The notes under the pieces were generated by a model. The model searched no databases. It was not told the DNA's origin and saw nothing but the letters and a program-made list of their open reading frames with translations. DNA of 64,000 nt from Porticoccus sp905181945 (lineage in GTDB: Bacteria; Pseudomonadota; Gammaproteobacteria; Pseudomonadales; Porticoccaceae): NCBI RefSeq assembly GCF_047729555.1, contig NZ_CP159825.1:124001-188000 (forward strand). The letters are read 5' to 3'. Shown here one piece after another: positions 17,506-26,622 of the stretch (positions are counted from its first letter, which is position 1; each line of letters opens with the position of its first letter). Position numbers and translations under genes: made by a program.

Positions 17506-18966
17506 TTATTTTTTATCGCATAATGCTTGGATGCATTTTCGTTTATTAGAGGTAGCAATTCCTGCGCTCTCTCTGTATTTAGAAACCGTACGGCGCGCAA
17601 TCTGAATACCCATTCCAGTCAACAAGAATGTTAGCTTGCTGTCACTCAAAGGGCACACCGGATCTTCAGTGCTGACGATTCTTTTTAGGATAGCGCGAAT
17701 TGCCGTAGATGAAAACTCTTCTCCGTGTGATGTTTTTACATGGCTTGAGAAGAAATATTTTAGCTCAAAGATGCCCAGTGGCGTATCTATGTATTTTTGA
17801 GTGGTTACCCGAGATATGGTAGATTCATGAAGTTCTAGTTCTTCTGCTATATCCGCTAAAATCATAGGCTTCATACCGATCGGTCCTTGTTCAAAAAATT
17901 CTTGTTGTTGTTTGATGATGCAGGAAGCAACCCTTAATAAAGTTTCGTTGCGATTCTCTATACTTCGAATCAGCCATCTTGCTTCCTGTAGATGGCTTTT
18001 TATAAAGTCGTTTTCTTGACTGGAATCCCCTCGCCTGACTAAAGATGCATACTGTTCATTAATTTTCAGTTTTGGTGTGATATCCTCATTTAGCAATACA
18101 TGCCAGAATCCATTTGATTTATGTACACGCGCATCAGGTGCAATGTACCCTATGGGCTCGTTATTCCACCTGTCCCCCGGATGAGGCGATAAAGTTCTTA
18201 TTAAGAATACAGCCGCATTGATAACTGCTGCGGTATATCCGGTAATTTTTTGGAGTCGCTGATGGCTATTTTCGCCCAACAGATTAATATAATCAGACAC
18301 CAATAGTCGGGCTTCATTTAAATATTCTGTATTTTCTGAGAGCTGATTTAGTTGTATTAGCAGTGATTCAGAGAGGGTTCTTGCTCCGACTCCTGGGGGA
18401 TCAAACTGTTGTATTTGATATAGCACTGCATGCACATCTTCAAGTTTTGTTGTACCACCTAGCAATACTTGGATATCCTCGGCCGCCACAGCAAGCATTC
18501 CATTCTCGTCAATCGAGTCAATAATATGCTCTCCAATTAAGAACTCTATCTTAGAGAAAGGTGCTAGATGGAGTTGCCATATTAAATGATTCTTGAGGGA
18601 GTCAGTGGTTCGATCGAGCTCTTCATCTCCGCTAAAATCGGTATTTTCGGCCGTCTTATAGTTAGTTGGTTCGTAAATATCGTCCCATTTGATATCGAGA
18701 GGCAGCTCTTCCGGTATTTTTTCTTCCCAGTCACTTATAGTTAGATCCTCGGTAGACACGTCTATGGATTCATTTGTTGATTTTTGCTCAAGGATGTCTA
18801 AATTTTCTGTCTCTTCTTCAAGTTCTAAAAGTGGGTTGTTGTATAGGCTTTGTTGAATTTCTTGAAGGAGATCCAGTGAGGATAACTGAAGAAACCTTAT
18901 GGCCTGCTGTAGCTGCGGGGTCATTGCTAGATTTTGAGTAAGATTTAACTGCAGGCCTGTCTTCAT
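17506..18966 (-). CDS. rpoN: RNA polymerase sigma-54 factor
   Basis: Directs RNA polymerase to -24/-12 promoters that need ATP-driven activators such as NtrC. The 486-residue product has the Gln/Leu-rich region I (LTQNLAMTPQLQQAIRFLQL), an acidic region II (about residues 50-110), the core-binding region III, and the RpoN box ARRTVSKYRE near the C-terminus. It heads the rpoN-hpf-ptsN-rapZ-ptsO series. A clear target promoter lies upstream of glnA in the same window. Confidence 0.96.
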   Translation of the reverse strand: MKTGLQLNLTQNLAMTPQLQQAIRFLQLSSLDLLQEIQQSLYNNPLLELEEETENLDILEQKSTNESIDVSTEDLTISDWEEKIPEELPLDIKWDDIYEPTNYKTAENTDFSGDEELDRTTDSLKNHLIWQLHLAPFSKIEFLIGEHIIDSIDENGMLAVAAEDIQVLLGGTTKLEDVHAVLYQIQQFDPPGVGARTLSESLLIQLNQLSENTEYLNEARLLVSDYINLLGENSHQRLQKITGYTAAVINAAVFLIRTLSPHPGDRWNNEPIGYIAPDARVHKSNGFWHVLLNEDITPKLKINEQYASLVRRGDSSQENDFIKSHLQEARWLIRSIENRNETLLRVASCIIKQQQEFFEQGPIGMKPMILADIAEELELHESTISRVTTQKYIDTPLGIFELKYFFSSHVKTSHGEEFSSTAIRAILKRIVSTEDPVCPLSDSKLTFLLTGMGIQIARRTVSKYRESAGIATSNKRKCIQALCDKK

Positions 18967-19119
18967 GGGACTTTATGATAGCTCTAGTTTAGGGATAAAG
19001 AATTCTAATAAAAGTTTAATCTGAGCATGAGGTGTCGCACAAGCAATTTTTATGCCTCAGTTGAGAAAATACTAAATATAGTTGAAATTTTTGAAATAGA
19101 CCGAGTGTGGTAATTGTCA

Positions 19120-19845
19120 TCAAAGTACAAAATCTTCGCCTAGATATATTTCTCGAACTTGCTGGTTGGCCACTATCTCAGAAGCTTGCCCCTCTGCAAT
19201 AACTTTTCCTTCGCCGACAATATAAGCATGCTCACAGATGTCGAGAGTCTCACGTACATTATGATCAGTGATCAGAACACCAATCCCCTTACTTTTCAGA
19301 TGCCGAATAATTTGTTTAATATCATTTACGGAGATGGGATCGACTCCTGCAAAAGGCTCATCAAGAAGAATAAAATTAGGCTCCGTGGCCAGAGACCTAG
19401 CAATTTCGACTCTTCGGCGTTCACCTCCTGAGAGACTGAGACCCACAGAATTTCGAATATGAGTAAGATGAAACTCTTCTAACAATTCGTTAGTTTTATT
19501 TCTACGTTGAGTGTCATCGAGATCATCTCGTGTTTCTAGAATAGCTAAAATATTGTTTTCTACGCTCATCTTTCGGAATATAGACGCCTCTTGGGGCAGA
19601 TAACCAATACCTTTTTTTGCGCGCCCATGCATTGGCAGATTGGTGATATTCTCCTCTCCAATGAAAACTTCTCCGCCATCTTGTGTGATTAAGCCAACTA
19701 TCATATAAAAACATGTTGTTTTCCCGGCACCATTTGGCCCCAGCAGGCCAACTATGGCACCGCTTTCTACTGAAAGCGAAACATCCCGAATGACAGGTCT
19801 TTTTTTATAGCTTTTAGAGAGATTAAGAGCCCTGAGTACTGCCAT
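19120..19845 (-). CDS. lptB: LPS export ABC transporter ATPase LptB
   Basis: Powers extraction of LPS from the inner membrane by the LptB2FGC complex. The 241-residue ABC ATPase has Walker A GLLGPNGAGKTTCF, Q-loop YLPQEASIFRKM, signature LSGGERRRVEIARSL and Walker B FILLDEPFAGVD. It follows lptA by 13 bp; lptF and lptG are elsewhere. About 150 bp separate it from rpoN downstream, with no terminator I can see. Confidence 0.95.
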   Translation of the reverse strand: MAVLRALNLSKSYKKRPVIRDVSLSVESGAIVGLLGPNGAGKTTCFYMIVGLITQDGGEVFIGEENITNLPMHGRAKKGIGYLPQEASIFRKMSVENNILAILETRDDLDDTQRRNKTNELLEEFHLTHIRNSVGLSLSGGERRRVEIARSLATEPNFILLDEPFAGVDPISVNDIKQIIRHLKSKGIGVLITDHNVRETLDICEHAYIVGEGKVIAEGQASEIVANQQVREIYLGEDFVL

Positions 19846-19858
19846 AAACGCGGCCTTG

Positions 19859-20347
19859 TTATTTAGTGGGTGGAATAACCATTTCTATCCGGTTCTTCTT
19901 GTTTCGCCCAGAAGAAGCTTTCACAGTTTCGGCTTTTAGGTCATAGTCAATCGTATCTCCAGTTATGGTTGTACCATTTTGCTCGAGACTGGCATCTCTG
20001 ATTAGCCTAATTCTTTCATTTTTAAGAAAATAATTAATAGTATTTGCACTTGCTAAAACAAGCCCTTCTTCAGTATTTTGGATTTGCTGATAGTGAGCTG
20101 GGGTTCCTGTAGCCACGATGTTATCGCCTTCTTTGGTGTTAGTCGTTACAGTTACTTTGTCCGCATTAATTTTTATGCTCCCTTGCCGAACAATTACGGA
20201 ACCTTCGTAGGTGGCTGTGCCTTCCTGTTCGTTTTGCTCTGCACGATCTGATATGATTTTAATAGGTGCTTTTCTATCATCAGGGAGTGCGCTTGAAAAT
20301 GTGCACCAGCCGAATACACCTAACAGAAGAATAAATTTAGCGGCCAT
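19859..20347 (-). CDS. lptA: LPS periplasmic bridge protein LptA
   Basis: Forms the periplasmic bridge that carries LPS from LptC to LptD. The 162-residue protein has a signal peptide ending near FSSALP and an OstA-type beta-jellyroll (IKIISDRAEQNEQEGTATYEGSVIVRQG, GDTIDYDLKAE across the domain, given in two parts each under family alignment). Its start overlaps the end of lptC by 11 bp. Order kdsD-kdsC-lptC-lptA-lptB is conserved. Confidence 0.93.
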   Translation of the reverse strand: MAAKFILLLGVFGWCTFSSALPDDRKAPIKIISDRAEQNEQEGTATYEGSVIVRQGSIKINADKVTVTTNTKEGDNIVATGTPAHYQQIQNTEEGLVLASANTINYFLKNERIRLIRDASLEQNGTTITGDTIDYDLKAETVKASSGRNKKNRIEMVIPPTK

Positions 20348-20909
20348 GGATAATCCCTTGGACGTCAGAGAGAAGCTTGAATACTTCCGTGTCTAGATTT
20401 CCTTCCATTCCGACGCCCACAGATTCTCCATTTGGACTAATCATTTTAACCTTACGGTCAGTTTTAACAGTATGTGTTTTAGGATACAGGGTCAACTTTT
20501 CGGTCTTGAGTTCACTCTTGTCTCCATTAGCCAGATATTTCCATACACATACATCTTTTCTGAATATTATATTCTTGCCATCATTGGCTGTTTCGCCTTT
20601 ATCTGCCTTAAGATACCAGGGTCTGGTAGAATCTTGTGTCTGATAATATGTGAGTTTTGGTTTGTTGAGCTTAATGCGATTGCTTTCTTTGAAATAACTA
20701 GTATTAGCAGCTTCTATCTTGGATGCTAGCTTTCCTTCTTTGTTAAACTCAAGCATTGATATGCTTAGCATGTAGCTATCAAATTTTCTATCGATAGCGT
20801 TTGAGCTATAGTTGGTCTTTTTCATAAAGACTTCAGGTTGCGCAAGCCAGAACAATAAAAAAATTCCAGCTATACTTAAAAGCATGATTGTTAAAAGCAG
20901 ATTACGCAT
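20337..20909 (-). CDS. lptC: LPS export protein LptC
   Basis: Single-span inner-membrane protein linking the LptBFG transporter to LptA. The 190-residue product has an N-terminal transmembrane helix (residues 3-24) and a periplasmic jellyroll domain like LptA (LEFNKEGKLASKIEAA, LKADKGETANDGKNIIF). Sequence is poorly conserved in this family, so the call rests also on its place between kdsC and lptA. It overlaps lptA by 11 bp. Confidence 0.9.
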   Translation of the reverse strand: MRNLLLTIMLLSIAGIFLLFWLAQPEVFMKKTNYSSNAIDRKFDSYMLSISMLEFNKEGKLASKIEAANTSYFKESNRIKLNKPKLTYYQTQDSTRPWYLKADKGETANDGKNIIFRKDVCVWKYLANGDKSELKTEKLTLYPKTHTVKTDRKVKMISPNGESVGVGMEGNLDTEVFKLLSDVQGIIHGR

Positions 20910-20958
20910 AGTTAAATATATTTTTCAAAAAAGTAATCCCTACTAGTAATTTATTTCT

Positions 20959-21504
20959 CTAGAGGTAGTCCAGTAAAATTGAATCCAGGGTGTTTTGTGC
21001 TTGCAAGATCAACTCGGCTAGTTCTCTTACCGCCCCACACCCGCCTTTTTCTGAGGTTTGCCAATGAGAATGTTTGGCTACAAAATTATGGGCGTCAGCT
21101 ACTGCAACCCCTAACCCCACTCGGCTAATTACAGCAAGATCTGGTAAATCATCACCAAGAAATGCGATTTCTTGCATTTTGTAGCTGTGATTTTCTTTGT
21201 CATCCCTCAGAACTTCTTCTAGGGCAGCCAGCTTATCTTCCCTACCTTGGATCACTAGTTTTATACCAAGCTCTTCCGCCCTTCTTGCTACAAGAGCAGA
21301 TGATCGACCAGTTATGATTCCTACTTCGATGCCACTTCTTTGTAGTAATCTAATGCCAAGACCATCCTGAATATTAAATGCTTTGAGTTCTTCGCCATTG
21401 TTGCCAAAATATAGTCGTCCATCGGTTAGTACACCATCAACATCTAATAGCAGCAGCCGAATTGATTTTGCCCGACTCAGAATTTTCTGGTTGCTTGTCG
21501 CCAT
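20959..21504 (-). CDS. kdsC: 3-deoxy-D-manno-octulosonate 8-phosphate phosphatase
   Basis: HAD-family phosphatase that releases Kdo for LPS inner-core synthesis. The 181-residue protein has the HAD motif I LLLDVDGVLTDGRLYF with both Asp residues, motif II ITGRSS, and motif IV AFLGDDLPDL. It is separated from kdsD by 2 bp. As usual for KdsC, there is no cap domain, and the active enzyme would be a tetramer. Confidence 0.95.
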   Translation of the reverse strand: MATSNQKILSRAKSIRLLLLDVDGVLTDGRLYFGNNGEELKAFNIQDGLGIRLLQRSGIEVGIITGRSSALVARRAEELGIKLVIQGREDKLAALEEVLRDDKENHSYKMQEIAFLGDDLPDLAVISRVGLGVAVADAHNFVAKHSHWQTSEKGGCGAVRELAELILQAQNTLDSILLDYL

Positions 21505-21506
21505 AG

Positions 21507-22478
21507 TTAGACAATTCCCGCCCGAAGTATGTCATGCAAATGCAGTATACCCACAGGATGATGGTTTGAGTTTTCTACCACTAGGGCTGTAATCTGACAA
21601 TCTTCAATAACCTTAAGGGCTTCAGCAGCCAGCGCATCTTGGTGGATTGCTTTGCAGTCAGCTTGAATAAGTTGACCCACAGGGGTTACTTTTATGTCGA
21701 TATTAGCATCTATAGTTCTGCGCAGATCACCGTCAGTGAATACACCTAAAAGCATACCGGAGTCATCGGTCACAGTAGTCATACCAAACCCTTTTTTCGA
21801 CATCTCAAGTAGTGCATGGCTCAGGAGATCTTTAGCGTTCACCTTTGGAAGCTTCTCACCACTGTGCATTATGTCTTGCACTTTTAATAGTAATTTGTGT
21901 CCTAGTGCTCCTCCTGGGTGAGAAAAAGCAAAATCTTCAGCAGTAAATCCTCTTGCTTCCAGTAACGTTATAGCTAAAGCATCCCCCATGACAAGAGTCG
22001 CAGTCGTGCTAGTTGTAGGAGCCAAGCCAAGAGGACATGCCTCGCAAGATACCTGGACATCTAAATGAACTTCTGCACTTACAGCCAGGGTCGAGAGGTG
22101 ATCTCCAGTCATGCTGATCAGAGGAACACCTATGCGTTTAATTAGAGGCAGCAATGTGACCACCTCAGATGTAGTTCCTGAATTTGACAGGGCTAAAACT
22201 ACATCTTTGCTGGTTATCATGCCGATGTCACCGTGGCTTGCTTCGCCCGGATGAAGAAAAAATGCTGGGGTGCCTGTACTAGCTAAAGTTGCAGCAATCT
22301 TTCGGCCAATATGGCCTGATTTTCCCATACCAGTCACCACAACACGACCTGAGCACTCGAGCATTAGCTCGCAGGCTTGGATGAAATCGTTGTCAATACG
22401 ATGCTCCAGCAGTTTAATAGCTTGGGCTTCCATGCGTATGGTCCGCTTAGCCACCTCTAAATAGTCGTTTTTGATCAT
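21507..22478 (-). CDS. kdsD: Arabinose-5-phosphate isomerase
   Basis: Converts ribulose 5-phosphate to arabinose 5-phosphate, the first step towards Kdo. The 323-residue product has an N-terminal SIS domain (VVVTGMGKSGHIGRKIAATL, FLHPGEASHGDIGM) and two C-terminal CBS domains. It is the first gene of the kdsD-kdsC-lptCAB set, 77 bp downstream of the cation antiporter gene. Confidence 0.95.
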   Translation of the reverse strand: MIKNDYLEVAKRTIRMEAQAIKLLEHRIDNDFIQACELMLECSGRVVVTGMGKSGHIGRKIAATLASTGTPAFFLHPGEASHGDIGMITSKDVVLALSNSGTTSEVVTLLPLIKRIGVPLISMTGDHLSTLAVSAEVHLDVQVSCEACPLGLAPTTSTTATLVMGDALAITLLEARGFTAEDFAFSHPGGALGHKLLLKVQDIMHSGEKLPKVNAKDLLSHALLEMSKKGFGMTTVTDDSGMLLGVFTDGDLRRTIDANIDIKVTPVGQLIQADCKAIHQDALAAEALKVIEDCQITALVVENSNHHPVGILHLHDILRAGIV

Positions 22479-22555
22479 GTTTAGCTCTATTTTTGTTAGT
22501 ATAACGGCAGTAAGTTATGGTTAACAATCTTTAAGATTAAGAAGAAAGGTATGCT

Positions 22556-23539
22556 TTAACTTCCAGATACAAGAACAGCATAATAAAGTACATATAGCGA
22601 TAATAGAGTAAACCCTATTTTTTTTGACATCGTTGCTTGGCGACGATACTTTTTTCCCAACCATAGCGATGATGCGATCATGGCAGTTAGTATTAGCGTT
22701 AATATACTCATAGACAAATAGTCGCGAAGAAAAACCTCTTTGCCTAGCACCAATGGGGCGATTATTCCTGGTGCGGCCATAACAGCCAATAAGTTCAATA
22801 AGTTAGAGCCAAATATAGTCCCTATGGCGATATCGTGATGGCCACGGATGGCGCTAATTACCGAGGCAGCTAGCTCTGGAAGGCTAGTTCCGATAGCGAC
22901 AACAGTTAGACCAACAACAAGCTGACTTATACCAAAAAATTGAGCAAGCTCTTTAGCGCCCCAGACTAGCAAATCTGAGCACACGAGCAGTACTCCGATG
23001 CCTATTAAAAAAAAGATTAAAGCTTTTTTAGTTGGAATAAAATATGCACTGTTATTTGAGTCTAAGTTTTCTATGCGAGAGGTGTTTTTTTTGCAATAAA
23101 AAATCAAAGCAAAAAGTGGAAAAATAGCAGCACAAAGGATCACCCCTTCAGTGCGAGTTAGGTTCCCATCATATAAAAACATGCCAGCAAGCAAAGTTGC
23201 AACCAAAAGTGCAAGCGCTTCTATTTTAAGTAAATCATGACGGAGAGGAATGGGGCAAATAAGAGCAGTGAGACCCAAAACTAGGCCGATATTTGCCAGA
23301 TTTGAGCCGATAGCATTACCTATGCCCATAGTGCCAGCATTGTTTAAGGATGCGTTAATAGAAACAATAATTTCTGGCGCAGATGTACCTATGGATACAA
23401 TTGTAAGGCCAATCACCATGGGCGAGATGCCAAAATTGTGCGCAACCGCAGCGCTGCCTGTAACAAAACGGTCAGCCCCCCAAACTAAGCCTATTAGTCC
23501 AAACAGCACTGCTAAAATTGCAAGACCTAGCGTTTCCAT
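22556..23539 (-). CDS. Calcium/sodium antiporter, CaCA family (YrbG-like)
   Basis: Inner-membrane cation exchanger, probably Na+/Ca2+. The 327-residue protein has about ten transmembrane helices in two inverted halves. Both alpha-repeats are clear: GLTIVSIGTSAPEIIVSINA in the first half and GLTVVAIGTSLPELAASVIS in the second, each with the ion-binding Glu. In E. coli yrbG precedes kdsD in the same way, so position supports the call. Its start faces mlaC on the other strand. Confidence 0.92.
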   Translation of the reverse strand: METLGLAILAVLFGLIGLVWGADRFVTGSAAVAHNFGISPMVIGLTIVSIGTSAPEIIVSINASLNNAGTMGIGNAIGSNLANIGLVLGLTALICPIPLRHDLLKIEALALLVATLLAGMFLYDGNLTRTEGVILCAAIFPLFALIFYCKKNTSRIENLDSNNSAYFIPTKKALIFFLIGIGVLLVCSDLLVWGAKELAQFFGISQLVVGLTVVAIGTSLPELAASVISAIRGHHDIAIGTIFGSNLLNLLAVMAAPGIIAPLVLGKEVFLRDYLSMSILTLILTAMIASSLWLGKKYRRQATMSKKIGFTLLSLYVLYYAVLVSGS

Positions 23540-23716
23540 TTTAGCTTTAATTCCTTAATTTTGGCTTGGGGGGTATTTCGTAAACTAGACTTGCAATGTT
23601 ATAGTGCGGACGTCCCGAAGTCAGCTATTTTTGGTGCTATCAACTCAATCTGTTTTCATGATTGGATTAAGTTGGTGGTATTGTCGATCAAGTAAAGGTT
23701 TATAAGGAATCTAAAA

Positions 23717-24367
23717 ATGCTCCGCAGGTACTTAAGTTTAACAATAGGCATGCTTTTTTTTGGCTTAGCGTCTGTAGTTGCACCTTCTATTGCAAATACA
23801 AAAACTGACCCTGCCGACTTAACGCATATACAGCAACCGCATGATTTGGTAGAGCAGGTCACACAGGAATTACTGAAAACTATTTCGACTCATAGAGAAA
23901 GTTTTACTAAAGACCCAGAGAGCTTTTTTGGAGAACTCGATGTATTGCTAAAGAATGTTATTGATTTTGACTGGATCGCATTTAGGGTGATGGGGCAGTA
24001 TGCCAAAGCTGCCAGTGCTGACCAGCGGAATCGTTTTGCTGTTACGTTTAGGCGAGAGCTTATCGAAACCTATGGTCGAGGTTTGCTATCTTACGGCGAG
24101 CAATCTATTGTTGTTGTTCCGCCAAAAAAGGCCATTAGCGGCCTTAAATCAATAAGGGTTGTACAGGAAATTCGTGGCTCAGATGGGGTCTTCCCTTTAG
24201 TTTATTCAATGAATTTAACTCGTGACGGTTCTTGGAGAGTAACTAACTTAGTTATTAATGGCATAAATTTAGGTAAGATTTTTCGAAATCAGTTTATTCA
24301 GAGAGCAAAGCAATTTGGCGGAGATATCGATAAAGTTATTGACAACTGGTCATCTTCTGCTGGCTAA
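23717..24367 (+). CDS. mlaC: Phospholipid-binding periplasmic protein MlaC (Ttg2D family)
   Basis: Periplasmic shuttle that carries phospholipids between the outer membrane MlaA complex and the inner-membrane MlaFEDB transporter. The 216-residue protein has a signal peptide (cut near PSIANT) and the conserved core KDPESFFGELDVLLKNVIDF, RVMGQYAKAASADQRNRF and VVQEIRGSDG. It is followed by ibaG and murA as usual, but mlaF, mlaE and mlaD are missing upstream and mlaB is missing downstream; the CaCA antiporter gene takes their place. Confidence 0.9.
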   Translation: MLRRYLSLTIGMLFFGLASVVAPSIANTKTDPADLTHIQQPHDLVEQVTQELLKTISTHRESFTKDPESFFGELDVLLKNVIDFDWIAFRVMGQYAKAASADQRNRFAVTFRRELIETYGRGLLSYGEQSIVVVPPKKAISGLKSIRVVQEIRGSDGVFPLVYSMNLTRDGSWRVTNLVINGINLGKIFRNQFIQRAKQFGGDIDKVIDNWSSSAG

Positions 24368-24384
24368 GAACTAGGAAAATATAT

Positions 24385-24621
24385 ATGAGTCCTGCTGAGA
24401 TAAAAACTCTATTACTTTTAGATCTGCCTGATTGCGAAATAACAGCTGAAGGCGATGGCAGGCACTTTGATATTGTTGTAGTTGGACAAATTTTCTCTGA
24501 CCTTAGACCTGTCCAACGACAGCAGTTAGTTTATGCGGTACTGCGTGACTGTATTTCTGACGGGTCTATCCATGCCGTAAATATGAAAACATTTACTCCA
24601 GAAGAATGGCAATTACAGTAA
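24385..24621 (+). CDS. ibaG: BolA-family protein IbaG
   Basis: Small BolA-like protein that binds monothiol glutaredoxin and Fe-S clusters. The 78-residue product has the BolA core GRHFDIVVVGQIF, RQQLVYAVL and IHAVNMKTFTPEEW, with the conserved His in the C-terminal part. It sits between mlaC (17 bp) and murA (67 bp), the conserved place of ibaG rather than of bolA itself. Confidence 0.92.
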   Translation: MSPAEIKTLLLLDLPDCEITAEGDGRHFDIVVVGQIFSDLRPVQRQQLVYAVLRDCISDGSIHAVNMKTFTPEEWQLQ

Positions 24622-24688
24622 TTTTGCTAAGCACTATATTTTATTGGGTCGCTTCTAAACGCTTCTTTTGAGCAAGAAAGGATTTTGA

Positions 24689-25951
24689 ATGGACAAGCTG
24701 TTGATCTCTGGAGGCGGTCCACTGTCTGGTGAAATTCGTATTTCTGGGGCAAAAAATTCAGCTCTACCTATTTTGGCAGCTACTTTGCTCGCAGATGGCC
24801 CTGTAATGGTGTCTAATATTCCTCATCTCCATGATATTACTACTATGTTTGAGCTACTTGGTTGTCTCGGCGTAACAGTCACCATGAACGAAAAAATGCA
24901 AGTTGATGTTGATGCCACTACACTTAATAATCATATTGCACCCTACGATCTAGTAAAGACGATGCGCGCTTCTATTTTGGTTCTAGGCCCCATGTTGGCA
25001 AAATACGGTGTTGCCAAAGTATCTTTTCCTGGAGGTTGCGCTATCGGCAGTCGCCCTGTTGACTTGCATCTTGAGGGCCTTAAACTAATGGGTGCTTCAG
25101 TTGAGATAGACGGAGGTTACATTAATGCGAGTGTTGATGGGCGCCTGCGAGGGGCTCATATCACAATGGGTATCGTTTCAGTTGGGGCCACCGAGAACTT
25201 GATGATGGCTGCAGCACTTGCTGAGGGTCAAACCATAATTGAGAATGCTGCGCGTGAGCCGGAAGTAGTTGATTTAGCACAATGTATTAACACCCTCGGA
25301 GGAAGAGTTTCTGGAGCAGGGACATCAACAATAGTCATCGATGGGGTTCTTTCTCTTCATAGGGGTAGCTATAGGGTAATGCCGGATAGAATTGAAACGG
25401 CGACCTATCTCGCCGCAGCTGTAGCCACTAGGGGTAAGATTAAGCTTAAAGACGCAAATCCAAAGACCCTGGGTGCTGTATTAAAAAAACTGCAAGAAGC
25501 GGGTGCTACAATCACCACAGGAATTGATTGGATTCAGCTAGACATGGAGAAAAAAAGACCCAAAGCAGTTAGTTTTGCAACAGCGCCTTATCCAGGGTTC
25601 CCAACGGATATGCAGGCACAGCTAACAGCTGTTAATGCTGTTGCCGAAGGTTCTGCAGTTATTGTCGAGACTGTTTTTGAAAATCGCCTAGTGCAAATAA
25701 ATGAATTAAATCGTATGGGTGCAGTTATTAGTGTAGACAAGAATACCGCTAGCGTGACAGGCGTGGAGCGCTTGAAAGCTGCGCCGGTAATGGCATCAGA
25801 CCTTCGTGCTTCAGCAAGCTTGGTTATTGCAGGTTTGGTTGCAGACGGAGATACTGTAGTTGACAGGATTTATCATATTGATCGTGGCTATGAGTGTATC
25901 GAAGAAAAATTTCAGCAGCTGGGAGCTAAAATTCGCCGAATCCCTGGTTAG
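24689..25951 (+). CDS. murA: UDP-N-acetylglucosamine 1-carboxyvinyltransferase
   Basis: First committed step of peptidoglycan synthesis: adds enolpyruvate to UDP-GlcNAc. The 420-residue product has the substrate Lys in RISGAKNSALPIL and the catalytic loop Cys117 in FPGGCAIGSRPVDLHL; because that residue is Cys and not Asp, the enzyme is expected to be sensitive to fosfomycin. A good AAGAAAGGA ribosome site precedes the ATG. Order ibaG-murA-hisG is standard. Confidence 0.97.
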   Translation: MDKLLISGGGPLSGEIRISGAKNSALPILAATLLADGPVMVSNIPHLHDITTMFELLGCLGVTVTMNEKMQVDVDATTLNNHIAPYDLVKTMRASILVLGPMLAKYGVAKVSFPGGCAIGSRPVDLHLEGLKLMGASVEIDGGYINASVDGRLRGAHITMGIVSVGATENLMMAAALAEGQTIIENAAREPEVVDLAQCINTLGGRVSGAGTSTIVIDGVLSLHRGSYRVMPDRIETATYLAAAVATRGKIKLKDANPKTLGAVLKKLQEAGATITTGIDWIQLDMEKKRPKAVSFATAPYPGFPTDMQAQLTAVNAVAEGSAVIVETVFENRLVQINELNRMGAVISVDKNTASVTGVERLKAAPVMASDLRASASLVIAGLVADGDTVVDRIYHIDRGYECIEEKFQQLGAKIRRIPG

Positions 25952-25995
25952 ATTTACTGAAGGTATTCACAGGACTACATTAGAGATCAGAAGGT

Positions 25996-26619
25996 ATGGA
26001 AATAACAATTGCCCTCACCAAGGGACGCATACTGAAGGAAACCTTACCCTTGTTGGCCAAAGCAGGAATTAAACCCGCTGAGGAAATTAACAAGAGCCGA
26101 AAATTGGTATTTGATACAAATATCAAAGGCGTACGTTTATTGATATTACGTAGCTCTGATGTTCCGACTTATGTCAGGTTTGGAGCGGCTGATATCGGTG
26201 TGGTAGGAAAAGATATTCTGCTTGAGCATGGATCTGAAGGTTTATATGAGCCATTAGATTTGAATATTGCACGATGTCGATTAATGACGGCAGGGGTTAT
26301 TGGTGTTTCGTCCCAAAAGGGACGCATTAGAGTTGCTACCAAATATGTCAATATTGCCCGCCAATTTTATGCTGAGTGCGGCCGTCAAGTAGATATAATA
26401 AAGCTCTATGGTGCAATGGAATTGGCACCAATTATGGCGTTGTCTGATGAGATTGTGGATGTTGTAGATACCGGAGGCACGCTTAAAGCAAATGGATTGG
26501 AGCCCAAGGATAAAATTTTTGATATTAGCTCTAGGCTTGTTGTAAACAAAGCTGCAATGAAAATGAAATATTTAGGTATTCAAAAAATAGTAGACAGTCT
26601 TGAGCGGGCGGTAGGTTAA
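25996..26619 (+). CDS. hisG: ATP phosphoribosyltransferase, short form
   Basis: First step of histidine synthesis, joining ATP and PRPP. At 207 residues it is the short HisG type, with ALTKGRILKETLPLL at the N-terminus and the PRPP loop VDVVDTGGTLKANGL. It lacks the C-terminal regulatory domain of the long form, so by family knowledge it should need HisZ, which is not encoded here. hisD starts 3 bp after its stop. Confidence 0.95.
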   Translation: MEITIALTKGRILKETLPLLAKAGIKPAEEINKSRKLVFDTNIKGVRLLILRSSDVPTYVRFGAADIGVVGKDILLEHGSEGLYEPLDLNIARCRLMTAGVIGVSSQKGRIRVATKYVNIARQFYAECGRQVDIIKLYGAMELAPIMALSDEIVDVVDTGGTLKANGLEPKDKIFDISSRLVVNKAAMKMKYLGIQKIVDSLERAVG

Positions 26620-26622
26620 GAT

